A stretch of DNA of 64,000 nt from Arion vulgaris (Eukaryota; Mollusca; Gastropoda; Stylommatophora; Arionidae): positions 37,082,928 to 37,146,927 of the forward strand of contig CM036761.1 of assembly GCA_020796225.1 (NCBI GenBank), read 5' to 3'. A program made the position numbers and the translations under genes. Below the pieces are notes generated by a model that did not search any database, had not been told where the DNA came from, and worked only from the letters and a program-made list of their open reading frames with translations. Of the stretch, positions 44,346 through 54,040 are shown in pieces; the first letter of the stretch is position 1; each line of letters opens with the position of its first letter.

Positions 44346-44918
44346 TCGTTTTCAGCCAGCTTTTGATTTACTAGGGTGAGCTTTCCCTAGAGGTACAATC
44401 AGCATTGCCGTATTTTGGGCTTTGTGATCTACGCCGGGACAGTGAGTTACGCTGTTTATGCCGTTCTGACTGAGAAATATTTCTCGGGCTTGTAAAGCTT
44501 ATCCTCGGACGGCGTCTTACTCGTATAAGACACCGTGTAAGTATCGGCCTTCGCCAATGTTCAGACCCGAACTTCCTGCTTGATCCGTACATTGTCGGCC
44601 TTACTTTACCGTACATTTTGAGTTTGATCCGGGAAGGAACATTCTCAGCCTTTTCTAGACGCGTATCGGTACGTGGCAATTTGCAATTAACCTCAAAGCA
44701 CTGGCATGGGGCCGAGTACAAACAATGTAGAGGGTCCTTTCAGTCGGCACTATCAGCGTAACTGAGGATTTCGCATCGAATGCCAAGTTATTCTTCGGGA
44801 TGATATTATTGAACTACATCCACTTGCCCTTGTTACTATAGACAGGATTTGTGAATCACCACTCAGCTTCTGGCGATAAATTTTAAAATGGATACATTGC
44901 TATTTTCCCAAGAGGTGA
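44346..44918. other. Unassigned, GC-richer segment
   Basis: Richer in cg and in tcgg/ccga words than its surroundings. It includes a 116-codon - strand ORF (44371-44721) that is Arg/Ser-rich (RRRPRISFTSPRNISQSERH). No domain is recognised and no flanking splice sites stand out. The left 60 bp resemble a decayed SINE-A. Confidence 0.35.
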
Positions 44919-45425
44919 GTGTTTCGTTTTGCAAACGCACTGTTAACATGCGTTCGGCAACGCTTGCTAGCACGTGCGCTTCGACCAGCTAATACATCCG
45001 GATACATGCAATCTTCTCCCCGAACCTAACAGAAGTGTAATTTTATCGAGGGTAAAATAATTTCCCGAGAGGCTGTATGTTTAGGCCCTCCTCAAGCTTG
45101 TTCTCCTCTTGTCAAATGTATTTGGTCGTTTCGGATAGCATCCTATATTTCCGAAGTTTCATACTTGATTCTTTGTTTTCAACTGTTGAGAGCAATATGT
45201 TGTTGGACATGGCAAAGATTAGCATTAAATTTTAAGATCTTTGTACAATCGCTGCCATGCAAAATGTCATTTTTAAGATTAAAAATTTAAACAAATCACA
45301 TCATCAATTACATCGGGCCCTGCGGGCTAGGAGTCTGTACATGGCTGAGATTTTCCTGCTTAAGGATCGGCACATGTATTCCCTGATGGAATATGAGGCC
45401 TTTATCAATCAATCATTCATTGTGC
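44919..45425. repeat. Indel-riddled duplicate of 43567-44195
   Basis: Same landmark order: agcacgtgcgc, tcgaccag, taatacatcc, gatacatgcaa, agaagtgtaat, ggctg, cctcttgt, atcctatatttcc, aattacatcggg, ggagtctgtac, gctgagattt, cctatcaat/ctttatcaat. It has many small losses relative to the first block, including within SINE-F. Confidence 0.8.
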
Positions 45426-45587
45426 CCAACACAACTAAGAAATAAATCATGATGCATAATCTGTACACATCTCAAACCTCCCCCCCCTTTCCCCTACTGC
45501 TAGACATCAGTTGATGAATGTTTATAATTTATTAGTTGTTGTTTTATTCGTTCGTCGTGTTTCTACTGAGGACAGCTTATACAGTAG

Positions 45588-46535
45588 AGCACGTTCTTCA
45601 TGTTTCTGACATATACAGTAGACATGTTCTTCATGTTTCTGACATGTACAGTAGACACGTTCTTCATGTTTCTGACATATACAGTAGACAGTTCTTCATG
45701 TTTCTGACATTAACACAGACCGTTCTTCATGTTTCTGACATATACAGTAGACACGTTCTTCATGTTTCTGACATATACAGTAGGACCGTTCTTCATGTTT
45801 CTGACATATACAACAGACGTGTTCTTCATGTTTCTGACATATACAGTAGACACGTTCTTCATGTTTCTGACATATACAGCAGACACGTTCTTCATGTTTC
45901 TGACATATACAGTAGACACGTTCTTCATGTTTCTGACATATACAGTAGACCGTTCTTCATGTTTCTGATATACACAGAGACGGTTCTTCATGTTTCTGAC
46001 ATATACAGTAGACCGTTCTTCATGTTTCTGACATTACAGTAGACCGTTCTTCATGTTTCTGACGTATACACAGACACGTTCTTCATGTTTCTGACATATA
46101 CAGCAGACACGTTCTTCATGTTTCTGACATATACAGTAGACGCGTTCTTCATGTTTCTGACATATACAGTAGACACGTTCTTCATGTTTCTGACATATAC
46201 AGTAGACACGTTCTTCATGTTTCTGACATATACAGTAGACACGTTCTTCATGTTTCTGACATATACAGTAGACGTGTTCTTCATGTTTCTGACATGTACA
46301 GTAGACACGTTCTTCATGTTTCTGACGTATACAGTAGACACGTTCTTCATGTTTCTGACATATACAGTAGACACGTTCTTCATGTTTCTGACATATACAG
46401 TAGACGCGTTCTTCATGTTTCTGACATATACAGTAGACACGTTCTTCATGTTTCTGACATATACAGTAGACACGTTCTTCATGTTTCTGACATATACAGT
46501 AGACACGTTCTTCATGTTTCTGACATATACAGCAA
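45588..46535. repeat. 33-bp minisatellite, about 28 copies
   Basis: Unit cgttcttcatgtttctgaca + tatacagtagaca. Because 33 is 11 codons, both strands stay open (FFMFLTYTVDT on +, VYVRNMKNVST on -). The left half has several shortened units; the right half is very uniform. Confidence 0.97.
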
Positions 46536-46734
46536 AAAAAGAGTTGCCTGCAAGTGCAGTAATTTCAGCTTCCACCAAACAACTTGTCAGGACTTAAAGC
46601 ATAACCCGCTAGCTGAATTGATTGTATGAATAACTTAGTTAATCAAGATTTTATGGGCTCTTACTTATTTCATGTGTATATTCAATCATCAAATAGCTTG
46701 TCCTGAGCAGAACTTTTTCCACTCTAACATTCCT

Positions 46735-46937
46735 TTGGAATTTGTCTCTCTCTCTCATAGGCCAGATGTCCAGATTCTGCAGCCGCCATGCTCAAATCAT
46801 CAGTTACATCCTGAATCCATCTTTTCCTTGGTCTCCTTTTTCTCATCTTTGCCCGGATGACTTCAATTTTCTTATTCTTGTTTGTAGCATCAGCCAGTTC
46901 TCTATGATTTTGAGTTCTTTCTGGATAGATCTATTTG
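46735..46937 (-). mobile_element. LINE-e 3' stub, part after MITE M3
   Basis: The - strand reads NRSIQKELKIIENWLMLQTR, IRKLKSSGQR and then decayed tail sequence (PWRRWIQDV-like frame). Continues from 47120. Confidence 0.78.
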
Positions 46938-46945
46938 TTATCTTC

Positions 46946-47111
46946 CAGTGACGGCTCGTCATTAAGGGCCAGTGGGGCCTGACCTCGCCAATAATCGAAA
47001 GGGGATAGCTTCCCGGAATAGACAAATAATAGTAAATACTTTAAAAAACCATGATTTTTCCGAAAATTTCTGTCTGACCCCACCAAGAAAAATGACTACG
47101 AGCCGCCACTG
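46946..47111. mobile_element. hAT-type MITE M3 inside LINE-e
   Basis: Termini cagtgacggctcgt and acgagccgccactg; body with ccatgatttttccgaaaat as in M1. TSDs ttatcttc (46938-46945) and ttctcttc (47112-47119) differ at one base. Confidence 0.92.
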
Positions 47112-47119
47112 TTCTCTTC

Positions 47120-47265
47120 TCTGTCCATGATATACGGAGGACTCTTCTGTAACACTTATTTTCAAAAGCACATATTCCTTTTTTCCCGCTGCCTTGTTCT
47201 ATGCTTCACACCCATACGTTGCCACTGGGAATATACATGCTTCTAGTAATCTGCTTTTTGTTTTC
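47120..47265 (-). mobile_element. LINE-e 3' stub, part before MITE M3
   Basis: The - strand reads GICAFENKCYRRVLRI-like sequence (with a frameshift) up to the WTEK block, where the MITE sits. It ends about 70 bp before an exon acceptor. Confidence 0.75.
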
Positions 47266-47336
47266 CTATCAGTCCCATTACATACTGTATTTAGTTGTTT
47301 AATTTTTTTGAAATGCCCTGTTTTTATATTCACTAG

Positions 47337-47510
47337 CATACTTTAAACACCCAAGCCTAATCTGCAGTCCCTACACACAGCACGCTCACCCAGGCAAAGG
47401 TCTCTACATTCAGATGGGGTACCGTGTGGACAGGCAGTATGAGAAGATTCCATTAGATGCAAACCATTTGCCCCAAGAATGGAAGACTGGAATGTGCTTA
47501 CCAAGCGTGG
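47337..47510 (+). CDS. Third visible exon of the unrecognised gene
   Basis: A 174-nt exon. Acceptor tttttatattcactag, donor GTGG|gtgagt. After two bases of a split codon, the frame reads YFKHPSLICSPYTQHAHPGK, GLYIQMGYRVDRQYEKIPLD and ANHLPQEWKTGMCLPSV, ending with one base of a Gly codon completed by the next exon (G+GT). The other two frames contain stops. The 37345 exon ends in phase 0 while this one needs a single preceding base, so an exon between them was not detected. Two Cys residues may form disulphides in an extracellular protein; this is inference. The antisense ORF here is not credible. Confidence 0.8.
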
Positions 47511-48299
47511 GTGAGTGCTCTTATTCTGTGTTTCACTGTATGTAATAAAGATAACTATCATTACATTCTTCTTCGTATCGTTCTTCTTGGGATCCCAAAA
47601 AAATGGGAATTTTACTATACTCCTATCATAAGCGTCCTTAGGCAAGAGAGGGCAAGTGCCACACGCTGGAAAATAGCTTTCTGACAAAACAGTGTTTTTT
47701 TGCAAATCAGGTTTTCTCTATTTCAGCGTAGCAAACTACCAACTAACGATTTTTTTTAAAAATATTAATTTTGCCTCCTCCTTGAAAAAAACTGTGGACG
47801 CCCATGCTTCCTCTCATTTTGGAGCGTTGTATATAAAATTGTCTTTCAAATCCAGATTTCAACTCTATGCGAAATGTATTGTTTCACGTCATTGTGTGTT
47901 TTACATTTTTTAATAATCTGCATGCACGCCTCTTCGTTATTACAGAATACACCGTATACACCGTTTCTTTCAAACATAAAACGGAATCCATAAGGCCACA
48001 TTTTAATGCATATTTGATTGTTTTTAAAAGAGTAGGTTACCTTTCTTTGAGTTCATTATGTATATTTTGTTTTAAACAACTTATCTGTGTCGACTTTCTG
48101 ACATGACAGACCATACTCTAGCTAGACACAATCTCACAATCAATCACTGTCATTCATTGATAAGAGGTCCTATAGAAAACCACTTTAATGACTTCTGGGA
48201 TTTGATCTATACTGTCAGTGTCAATAGAAGTTGTATTTTAACTCCTTTCTAATAGTCAACACACTGTCTCTCATTATGAGAAGCACAATCATTATTTCG
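47511..48299. other. Intron, nothing recognised
   Basis: An AT-rich intron portion with compositional ORFs only. Confidence 0.5.
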
Positions 48300-48317
48300 A
48301 ACCATGCAGCAAATTCA

Positions 48318-48620
48318 GGAGAAGTGATGAAATCAGATACTCGGATCTCCAAACATGGCCACTGACTAAGACACTAGAAAGAAAGATTACGACATGTGAA
48401 ATGAGATGTCTACGAAAAGCTGTCAACGTTACAAGGCGAGATAGAGTGAGAAACGAGAATATCAGAAACATTGTTGGTACTATACCATGCATACAGTACA
48501 TCGAGAAGCAAAGATTCAAGTGGTTCGGCCATCTAATGAGAATGGAACCACATTTACTACCATCACGTGCCTATAATAATCGACACTCAGGACGCAGAGC
48601 ACGAGGCAGGCCAAGAACAC
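48318..48620 (+). mobile_element. LINE-b stub, left of hAT insertion
   Basis: Frames read ERKITTCEMRCLRKAVNVTR, RDRVRNENIRNIVGTIPCIQ, IEKQRFKWFGHLMRMEPHLL and RRARGRPRTRWI. The ORF is interrupted exactly after the Ile codon by a hAT element and resumes at 50011. Confidence 0.9.
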
Positions 48621-48628
48621 GATGGATA

Positions 48629-50002
48629 CATGGGCGCCCGCAGCGGGCTTGCCCCCTGGATTGATTGAAAATAGTCAAATAATGTTACTTTTATTTTAAA
48701 TCACTTTGTGTTAGCATAAAGAAAGTGTGGAAAGTGATACGAAATACTATTGGTACTATCAAAGCAATTATTACATTTTTGTGAAAGCCCAAAAGGAGGT
48801 CCTCTGTCCCAAATATTCCTCTTCTGTGTGAGACAAGATGGACAAGCAAGTATAAAAGTATTCAGATTTTTTCTAGTAAATTTGAAGATATTTATTGTCA
48901 ACTGGAAGAATTTTCATTGCATGCAAATGGAAATACACGACAGGCTGCACATCAGTTATATTGTTCATCAAAGTCCAGCACGTTTTTATTTTGTCTCAAT
49001 ATTATTTCGCAGTACTCTGCCATACTGGAACCAGTTACTCAGGCTCTTCAAGCTGTTCACGTTGATCTTCCAGAAGTCCAACTGCAAGTTCAAAACCTGC
49101 TCAGTGTAGTAAAACTTCACCGAGGTGATTCCGACAACTATTTCAGGGATATTTTTGAGAAAACAGTACAACTCGAACAGAAAGTGGATATTGAACTGAT
49201 TATCCCAAGACATTGTGGAAGACAAAAGCATCTAAGTAATCCGGGAACCATAAGTGTTGAAGAGTACTTCAGACAAACAGTTTACATTCCATACTTAGAT
49301 TCTCTAATTAACTCAATGGAGAGTCGATTTTGTGAAGCCAACAGTGCACAATTTAACTTAGCGTTGCTACATCCTTGAAATTGTGCAAACTGAATCGTCA
49401 ACAGTTTAAGGATATAGTGTCTACTATTAATCAGGTATACCACATTGATAATTTTGAAACTGAAGCCTTGAGTTGGTTTGATTTTTGGAAAACGCGAGAA
49501 TACAATAGCCAAGATTGCATCGACTTGTTACCTTTTACAAAGTTTTATCCGAGTGTCAGGTATGCCTTACTAGTTTTGCTAACATTACCAGCAACAACAT
49601 GCAGGTGGAGCGATCGTTCAGCACATTACGTCGTGTAAAAACATGGCTTAGATCTACAATGTCAGATGAACGTCTGTCTGGATTGTGCATGTTAAGCGTA
49701 CACAGAGACAAAGTGAACTGCAACAAAAAGACTTTATGGACAAAATTGTAGATATGTTTGGTAGCGATAACAGACGACTCCAGTTCTTGTTTAAAGAATA
49801 AATTTTATTTTAAATTTATGTTGTAATTTTTTGTTATATACATATATTGTGTTAATAAAAATTTGGTTGCTACAGTATGCCCTTCATTACTACAGTGTCC
49901 TGTCCGTTCGTTCACCATACAAATACGCTACAGTAAATTAAAACTACATTAAAACATTACTAAAAATATTTTGCCCCCTAGAAAATTTTCTCGGCGCCTC
50001 TG
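48629..50002 (+). mobile_element. hAT transposon, internally deleted, nested in LINE-b
   Basis: A 1374-bp element with imperfect termini (catgggcgcccgcag left; the right end on the reverse strand reads cagaggcgccgagaa) and an exact 8-bp TSD gatggata (48621-48628, 50003-50010). The coding remnant from about 48790 reads LCETRWTSKYKSI, HANGNTRQAAHQLYCSSKSS, SVEEYFRQTVYIPYLDSLIN, then stops. A second frame reads FYPSVRYALLVLLTLPATTC, and after another shift comes VERSFSTLRRVKTWLRSTMS with DERLSGLCMLSVHRDK. This last part is the hAT C-terminal dimerisation region, of the TTF/ZMYM1-like type from memory. The N-terminal BED/TTF part and the first catalytic region are missing, with a stop and two frameshifts, so it cannot move itself. 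Confidence 0.92.
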
Positions 50003-50010
50003 GATGGATA

Positions 50011-50144
50011 GATAACATCTCAGAGTCCCTGCGAAAGCATGGACTGACAACGTCAGCGCAACACACCTGGCACAAGATAGGAAACTAACTCTCCCCACGG
50101 CTTCACGGCAAATGTGGTTAAGATAAGATAAGATAAGATAAGAT
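50011..50144 (+). mobile_element. LINE-b stub, right of hAT, with (AGATA)n tail
   Basis: Continues the LINE-b frame from the Ile codon at 48628: DNISESLRKHGLTTSAQHTW then HKIGN stop. The (agata)n run at 50121-50144 is a typical microsatellite 3' end for RTE-like LINEs. Confidence 0.9.
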
Positions 50145-50146
50145 TG

Positions 50147-50345
50147 AAGTAGGATGCAGAGGGTTCAAGAAACAGAGGACCACATAAGGAGACACTGAAG
50201 CAAACTTTGCTGAGAGAGGCAAGAAAATCGGCATCAGGTCCATGGAGGAGATTGAGCGAGTTGCCCAGGATAGAGCGGTATGGAGAAATTACTTGCAGGC
50301 CCTATGTAGCATTATGATGTCGAGAGGAATTATTATTATTATGCA
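50147..50345 (+). mobile_element. LINE-a 3' ORF stub
   Basis: An open frame from IGIRSMEEIERVAQDRAVWR to NYLQALCSIMMSRGIIII, with (att)n at the end. It matches the inverted copy at 218-424. Confidence 0.8.
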
Positions 50346-50916
50346 GCAAATGCTTATCATCTGCATGTACGCTGTCTACCCTGAAGCTAACAAGTTATCC
50401 AGTTCAATTTCATTGTCTACCATTCACTCAGCCATTACATACTTTCCCAGTTGAAACCACCTGGGACTTTTTTCTTGATTGCTTTAAAAGTTCTCATCAG
50501 TTTTTATCCATTCTACACCCATTCATCCTATTTGGTTTACAGTGAACTGTGGTCACATACCTCGGCTTACACCATGAGAAACTTGATATCAGTTAAAAGG
50601 AAAGCAATAAGTTAATTAGAAATTAAATTAATTTAGATTTATTGTAAGTTAAGATGATAAAAATAGTCTTCACTTGTTTAACATTGACTGTAAAGAATTA
50701 TAAATATTTACTATCTCGTTACATGGTAGTTAGCTTCTATAGTTACTTCTCTACCTTTTGAAGAGTTCCTCACTCCAGCACTTCTCTTTTGACACATGCT
50801 TTCTACCTTTCCATTTGTATCTTTCCTTCTAGCATCTTTTCAAAAGTATATATATATATATATATATATGTAGGCTACACATATTTAATTCATTATTACT
50901 TCCTACTTATGTTTAG
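50346..50916. other. Intron, nothing recognised except an AT run
   Basis: A (ta)n tract at about 50850-50868 lies shortly before the exon at 50917. Confidence 0.6.
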
Positions 50917-51098
50917 GTCGTCACTACTTTAAAAACCTGTCCAAGGACCTGTTGTGTGAGAAACTCTACCCTGTATTTCTCATGTACAATGATGAGGGAC
51001 AGCTAGGAGGATTTGGATGGCTCTTTCAGGGAGTTCCTCCACCAGAATCACCTCGTTCGCCTGTGAAATGGTTCAAGCATTCAGTTCAGTTTTACCCA
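50917..51098 (+). CDS. Fourth visible exon of the unrecognised gene
   Basis: A 182-nt exon. Acceptor tcctacttatgtttag, donor CCA|gtaagt. Together with the last base of the 47337 exon it gives GRHYFKNLSKDLLCEKLYPV, FLMYNDEGQLGGFGWLFQGV and PPPESPRSPVKWFKHSVQFY then P, ending on a full codon in phase with the next exon. It contains an N-glycosylation sequon (NLS) and one Cys. The aromatic-rich block YPVFLMYN..GxLGGFGW looks like a folded extracellular domain. From memory it recalls a motif in uncharacterised invertebrate proteins, not confirmed. This is among the most confident coding segments in the window. Confidence 0.87.
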
Positions 51099-51180
51099 GT
51101 AAGTCATTCCTTTTCAAAGTCGCAGTTTCACTTCGGGCCAGTGTTCATTTTTGTTAGATGACAGAGATAAAAAAAATGGC

Positions 51181-51356
51181 ACATATGGGATAACTAGCTT
51201 GTGTAAACTGTATGTAAACACATATGGGATAACTAGCTTGTGTAAACTGTATGTAAACACATGGGATAACTAGCTTGTGTAAACTGTATATAAACACATA
51301 TGGGAGAACCAGCTCGTGTAAACTGTATGTAAACACATGTGGGAAAACTAGCTTGT
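51181..51356. repeat. 39-bp intronic minisatellite, about 4.5 copies
   Basis: Units acatatgggataactagctt + gtgtaaactgtatgtaaac at 51181 and 51220, then shortened and substituted copies. Confidence 0.95.
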
Positions 51357-51882
51357 ATGTAAGCTTAAAAAAATATTATATATAAAATTAGTCAACTTTG
51401 ATCTAGCAAACTGTAAACTTATATAAATTTATAATGGTAAACTTACAATTAGTCATCATATTACTAGTAAACTTAATTTGAAATCAGCCCTTTTGTATAA
51501 TTATATAATATCAGTCAATTCTGTAAGCAATAATTTATTCTAATGTTATTGATAGGAAAGAAATTAATTTCATGGAAGGAGATTAAAAAAATGGGGAAAT
51601 TGACTAGTAGGAAACAAGAGTGAAAGAAAAAAACAGGAGGTAAAGGGAGAATAGCCAGATTTCAAGAACCCTTATCCTGATTATTTAGCATAAAATATGA
51701 GGATTTAAACTGATTAAGCTGAAGGTTTACTAAAGAACATGAGCCTTATACACCATGTTTAAAAAATCTAAAATACCATTTTTTTTCTATTTCTATGACG
51801 ACACTAGTTTTAGATAAAAATAATGAAATCTTACTCTTAACTACAATAATTAATTTACTTTTTAACATTTCTATTTTTGCAG
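51357..51882. other. Intron, nothing recognised
   Basis: AT-rich intron up to the polypyrimidine tract ttctatttttgcag. Confidence 0.6.
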
Positions 51883-52314
51883 GCAATTTTTGACCAGACT
51901 ATGTTGCCACCTTGCATGTTTAACCCAAAGTTTCATATCTTTGGCATTCGCATCTACCTCCGCAATGAACACACTATGATCTGTCCACGACCTCAAGTGC
52001 CAGACGACTACAGTGAGAATGAAGATGTAGATGATAAAGATAATGAAGTGACCTTTCGACCTCTGTCTCCAAGAAAAATCCTCACAAACACAACCGTCAT
52101 ACCCCGTGCCCCAAAATACACAAACTCTCGAACAAACAACAATGTTATCGTTGATGATGTTTTAAGGGAGAGAGGTGGCAGCAACAGTGCCTCAAAGATA
52201 ACTATCTTTGCTAGTTTAATATATGTTTCTGTTTTTTTTGTAATAGTTAATTTCAGGAATGTACATATTTTAACAAGCTCAGAGAGACACATGCATCACT
52301 TGAGTTTGAGGTAG
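51883..52314 (+). CDS. Terminal exon of the unrecognised gene (TM near C-terminus)
   Basis: Acceptor ctatttttgcag, phase 0, 143 codons then TAG. It begins AIFDQTMLPPCMFNPKFHIF, GIRIYLRNEHTMICPRPQ (two Cys), continues with an acidic linker (SENEDVDDKDNE), a Ser/Thr/Asn-rich stretch with an NTT sequon, and ends with the hydrophobic segment ITIFASLIYVSVFFVIVNF followed by about 20 mostly polar residues. I infer a type I membrane protein, or a protein whose tail is replaced by a GPI anchor; the tail after the hydrophobic segment favours a transmembrane anchor. With the other exons it makes roughly 320 visible residues. The N-terminus and at least one internal exon are unseen. Confidence 0.87.
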   Translation, partial: AIFDQTMLPPCMFNPKFHIFGIRIYLRNEHTMICPRPQVPDDYSENEDVDDKDNEVTFRPLSPRKILTNTTVIPRAPKYTNSRTNNNVIVDDVLRERGGSNSASKITIFASLIYVSVFFVIVNFRNVHILTSSERHMHHLSLR

Positions 52315-52600
52315 CATTGTGAACTTATATGTTACACTTCGTTCTCAGTAGAATTATTTCATTTGTTGTTGGTATTTCTGCCAATGTGTTTTGGTTCTGT
52401 TAGCTCATTGATATATTTAATTGTATATTTATATCATGAAAATACTTGCTGGTGTTCTTTGTTGCTTGGACTTTGTATTTAATGAGTGTAAATAGGAATA
52501 TAACTTTGTCATGCGATTATAATTTTAACTTGAGGAATTTTTCTCTATGAAAATGTATCAAGAGTTGATAATTTGATCTCTGAAATAAATTGTCTTTAAA
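52315..52600 (+). promoter_or_regulatory. 3' UTR and poly(A) signal
   Basis: AT-rich sequence after the stop codon contains AATAAA at 52584-52589 and again near 52630. Cleavage is likely shortly downstream of one of these. SINE-D starts at about 52645, so the transcript may end in or just before it. Confidence 0.6.
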
Positions 52601-52644
52601 ACATAGCAAATAAGATCAAACTTAATATAAATAAAACACAACCC

Positions 52645-52862
52645 AAGTGTACCTGGTTCAAACCTCATGGGTTGCAGTTTTGAAGCAAAGTTTTCCAGTG
52701 GAATTTTATGAACAGTAAGAAGATACCTCACATTTCAGATAGACAATGGTAAACTAATGAATGTATAAGTAGTGCCTAGAAAATTGACGACTCGTTTACT
52801 GTGGTTGATGTTGACGTGCTGTAAAGGATATGCTATGATTTTTATGTCAATATAAATAAAAG
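52645..52862 (+). mobile_element. SINE-D copy
   Basis: Contains acctggttcaaacctcatgg (B-box region), caatggtaaactaatgaatg, attgacgactcgtttactgt and the tail ggatatgctatgattt. It matches the reverse complement of 37.6-37.8 kb. Confidence 0.8.
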
Positions 52863-52924
52863 ATTATACACACTAATTGGTTGATACTCAATTTAACAAT
52901 AAACAACTTCTGAAAATTTTGGCT

Positions 52925-53095
52925 GAGTCACATGTGCAATTTTTTCCTGATATCCCTGAGACTGTTGCTGGAGCTATGGAGCTCATGCTTTGTGCAACAC
53001 TCTCTGTAGATGGCATGCCATTTCTGCAGAGAAGAGACGGAGCCATATGGGGAAACTCAGTGCAATGAAGTGAATACTTCAACTTTAGGCCCTTT
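52925..53095 (+). mobile_element. SINE-T 3' part
   Basis: ccctgagactgttgctggag, gatggcatgccatttctgca and gtgcaatgaagtgaatactt follow the SINE-T body. The head is missing. Confidence 0.82.
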
Positions 53096-53694
53096 AATCC
53101 GTAAAACTAGAGGTCATCGTATGCATACCCTTCCATGGGGATCGAAGTACAAAGATTGGCTAAGCGGTGTGCCAACAGTTACTAGCTTTAACTCTGTCTA
53201 AACATAGAGTCATCAGCTGACACTGGAAAAATCAGGGGAATGTATGATGACATCAAGCAAGCCACATGCCTTACAAAAAAAGGTCAGCTTTTTAAAAGTC
53301 TGCATCAGGTGATCATCTGGTGGCGCTCAATGCAGCTATGTTAATATCATAGCGTGCCAATTATGTAGCAATGGGTGCAGAATGTATTTTTAGTTTCAGC
53401 TTTGAGAGTCAAATAGTGCTTGTAAGTTCCATATACTTATGGTGAAAGCCTTAAACTTGTTCTTCTTTATGGTGCGGTGTAATTGTGGGGTTTTGTAGTT
53501 GTCTAAAACTTAAGTTTGTGCTGTATTTGGATTTAAGGGAGCAAAATTTGTGCTATTCATCAACCGTACTTTCTTGTCCTGATCTATCTAAAGCCAATGT
53601 CAAGGCCAAGTCAAGATAATTGAAGATGCTGTTGATAACCAGGGCTTCTTTAGTTCTTTCCACGAGCAGCTATTTCCTCAATTTTTAAGCAGTT
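53096..53694. other. Spacer, nothing recognised
   Basis: No supported feature. Confidence 0.5.
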
Positions 53695-54040
53695 AATTCA
53701 AGGGAGGTTAAAAATAAAAATTTAAAAAAAAGAAACGATCCCAACTACTCGTCAATAAATAAACATATATATATTATTATATACTAAACTGAAGAAAACT
53801 GGACAACCCAATAGAATAACAAGGTTGAAAAGTAGTATAAGTAAAACAGTAGAAGTAAAACTAGAAAGACTTTTTATAAGGGAAGCAACTCTATGGCGCA
53901 GTGTGCGGCTAATAGCATGCAACGGACTTCCACCGTGGCGCAGTGTGCGGCTTAAAGCGTGGACAGAGTTAGTGTCTTGCCATGCTTTTTATAGTCCACA
54001 TCTATCTGCTATAATTCACCGTTCTACCCATTGAGCAAGC
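53695..54040. repeat. Dispersed repeat R2, copy 1
   Basis: Shares actactcgtcaataaataaa, agaaaactggacaacc and tagaataacaaggtt with 59.93-60.31 kb. It contains a duplicated tggcgcagtgtgcggct, which resembles a tRNA A box, so it may be SINE-derived. Confidence 0.6.

Noticed and set aside
44371..44721. 116-codon ORF as a gene
   Set aside because: No homology signal, splice context or start context recognised; kept only as a compositional oddity.
45536..46629. Repetitive ORFs up to 175 codons on both strands
   Set aside because: 33-bp minisatellite; no start context, splice sites or independent coding signal.
47343..47705. 120-codon - strand ORF
   Set aside because: Antisense to the well-bounded + strand exon at 47337-47510.
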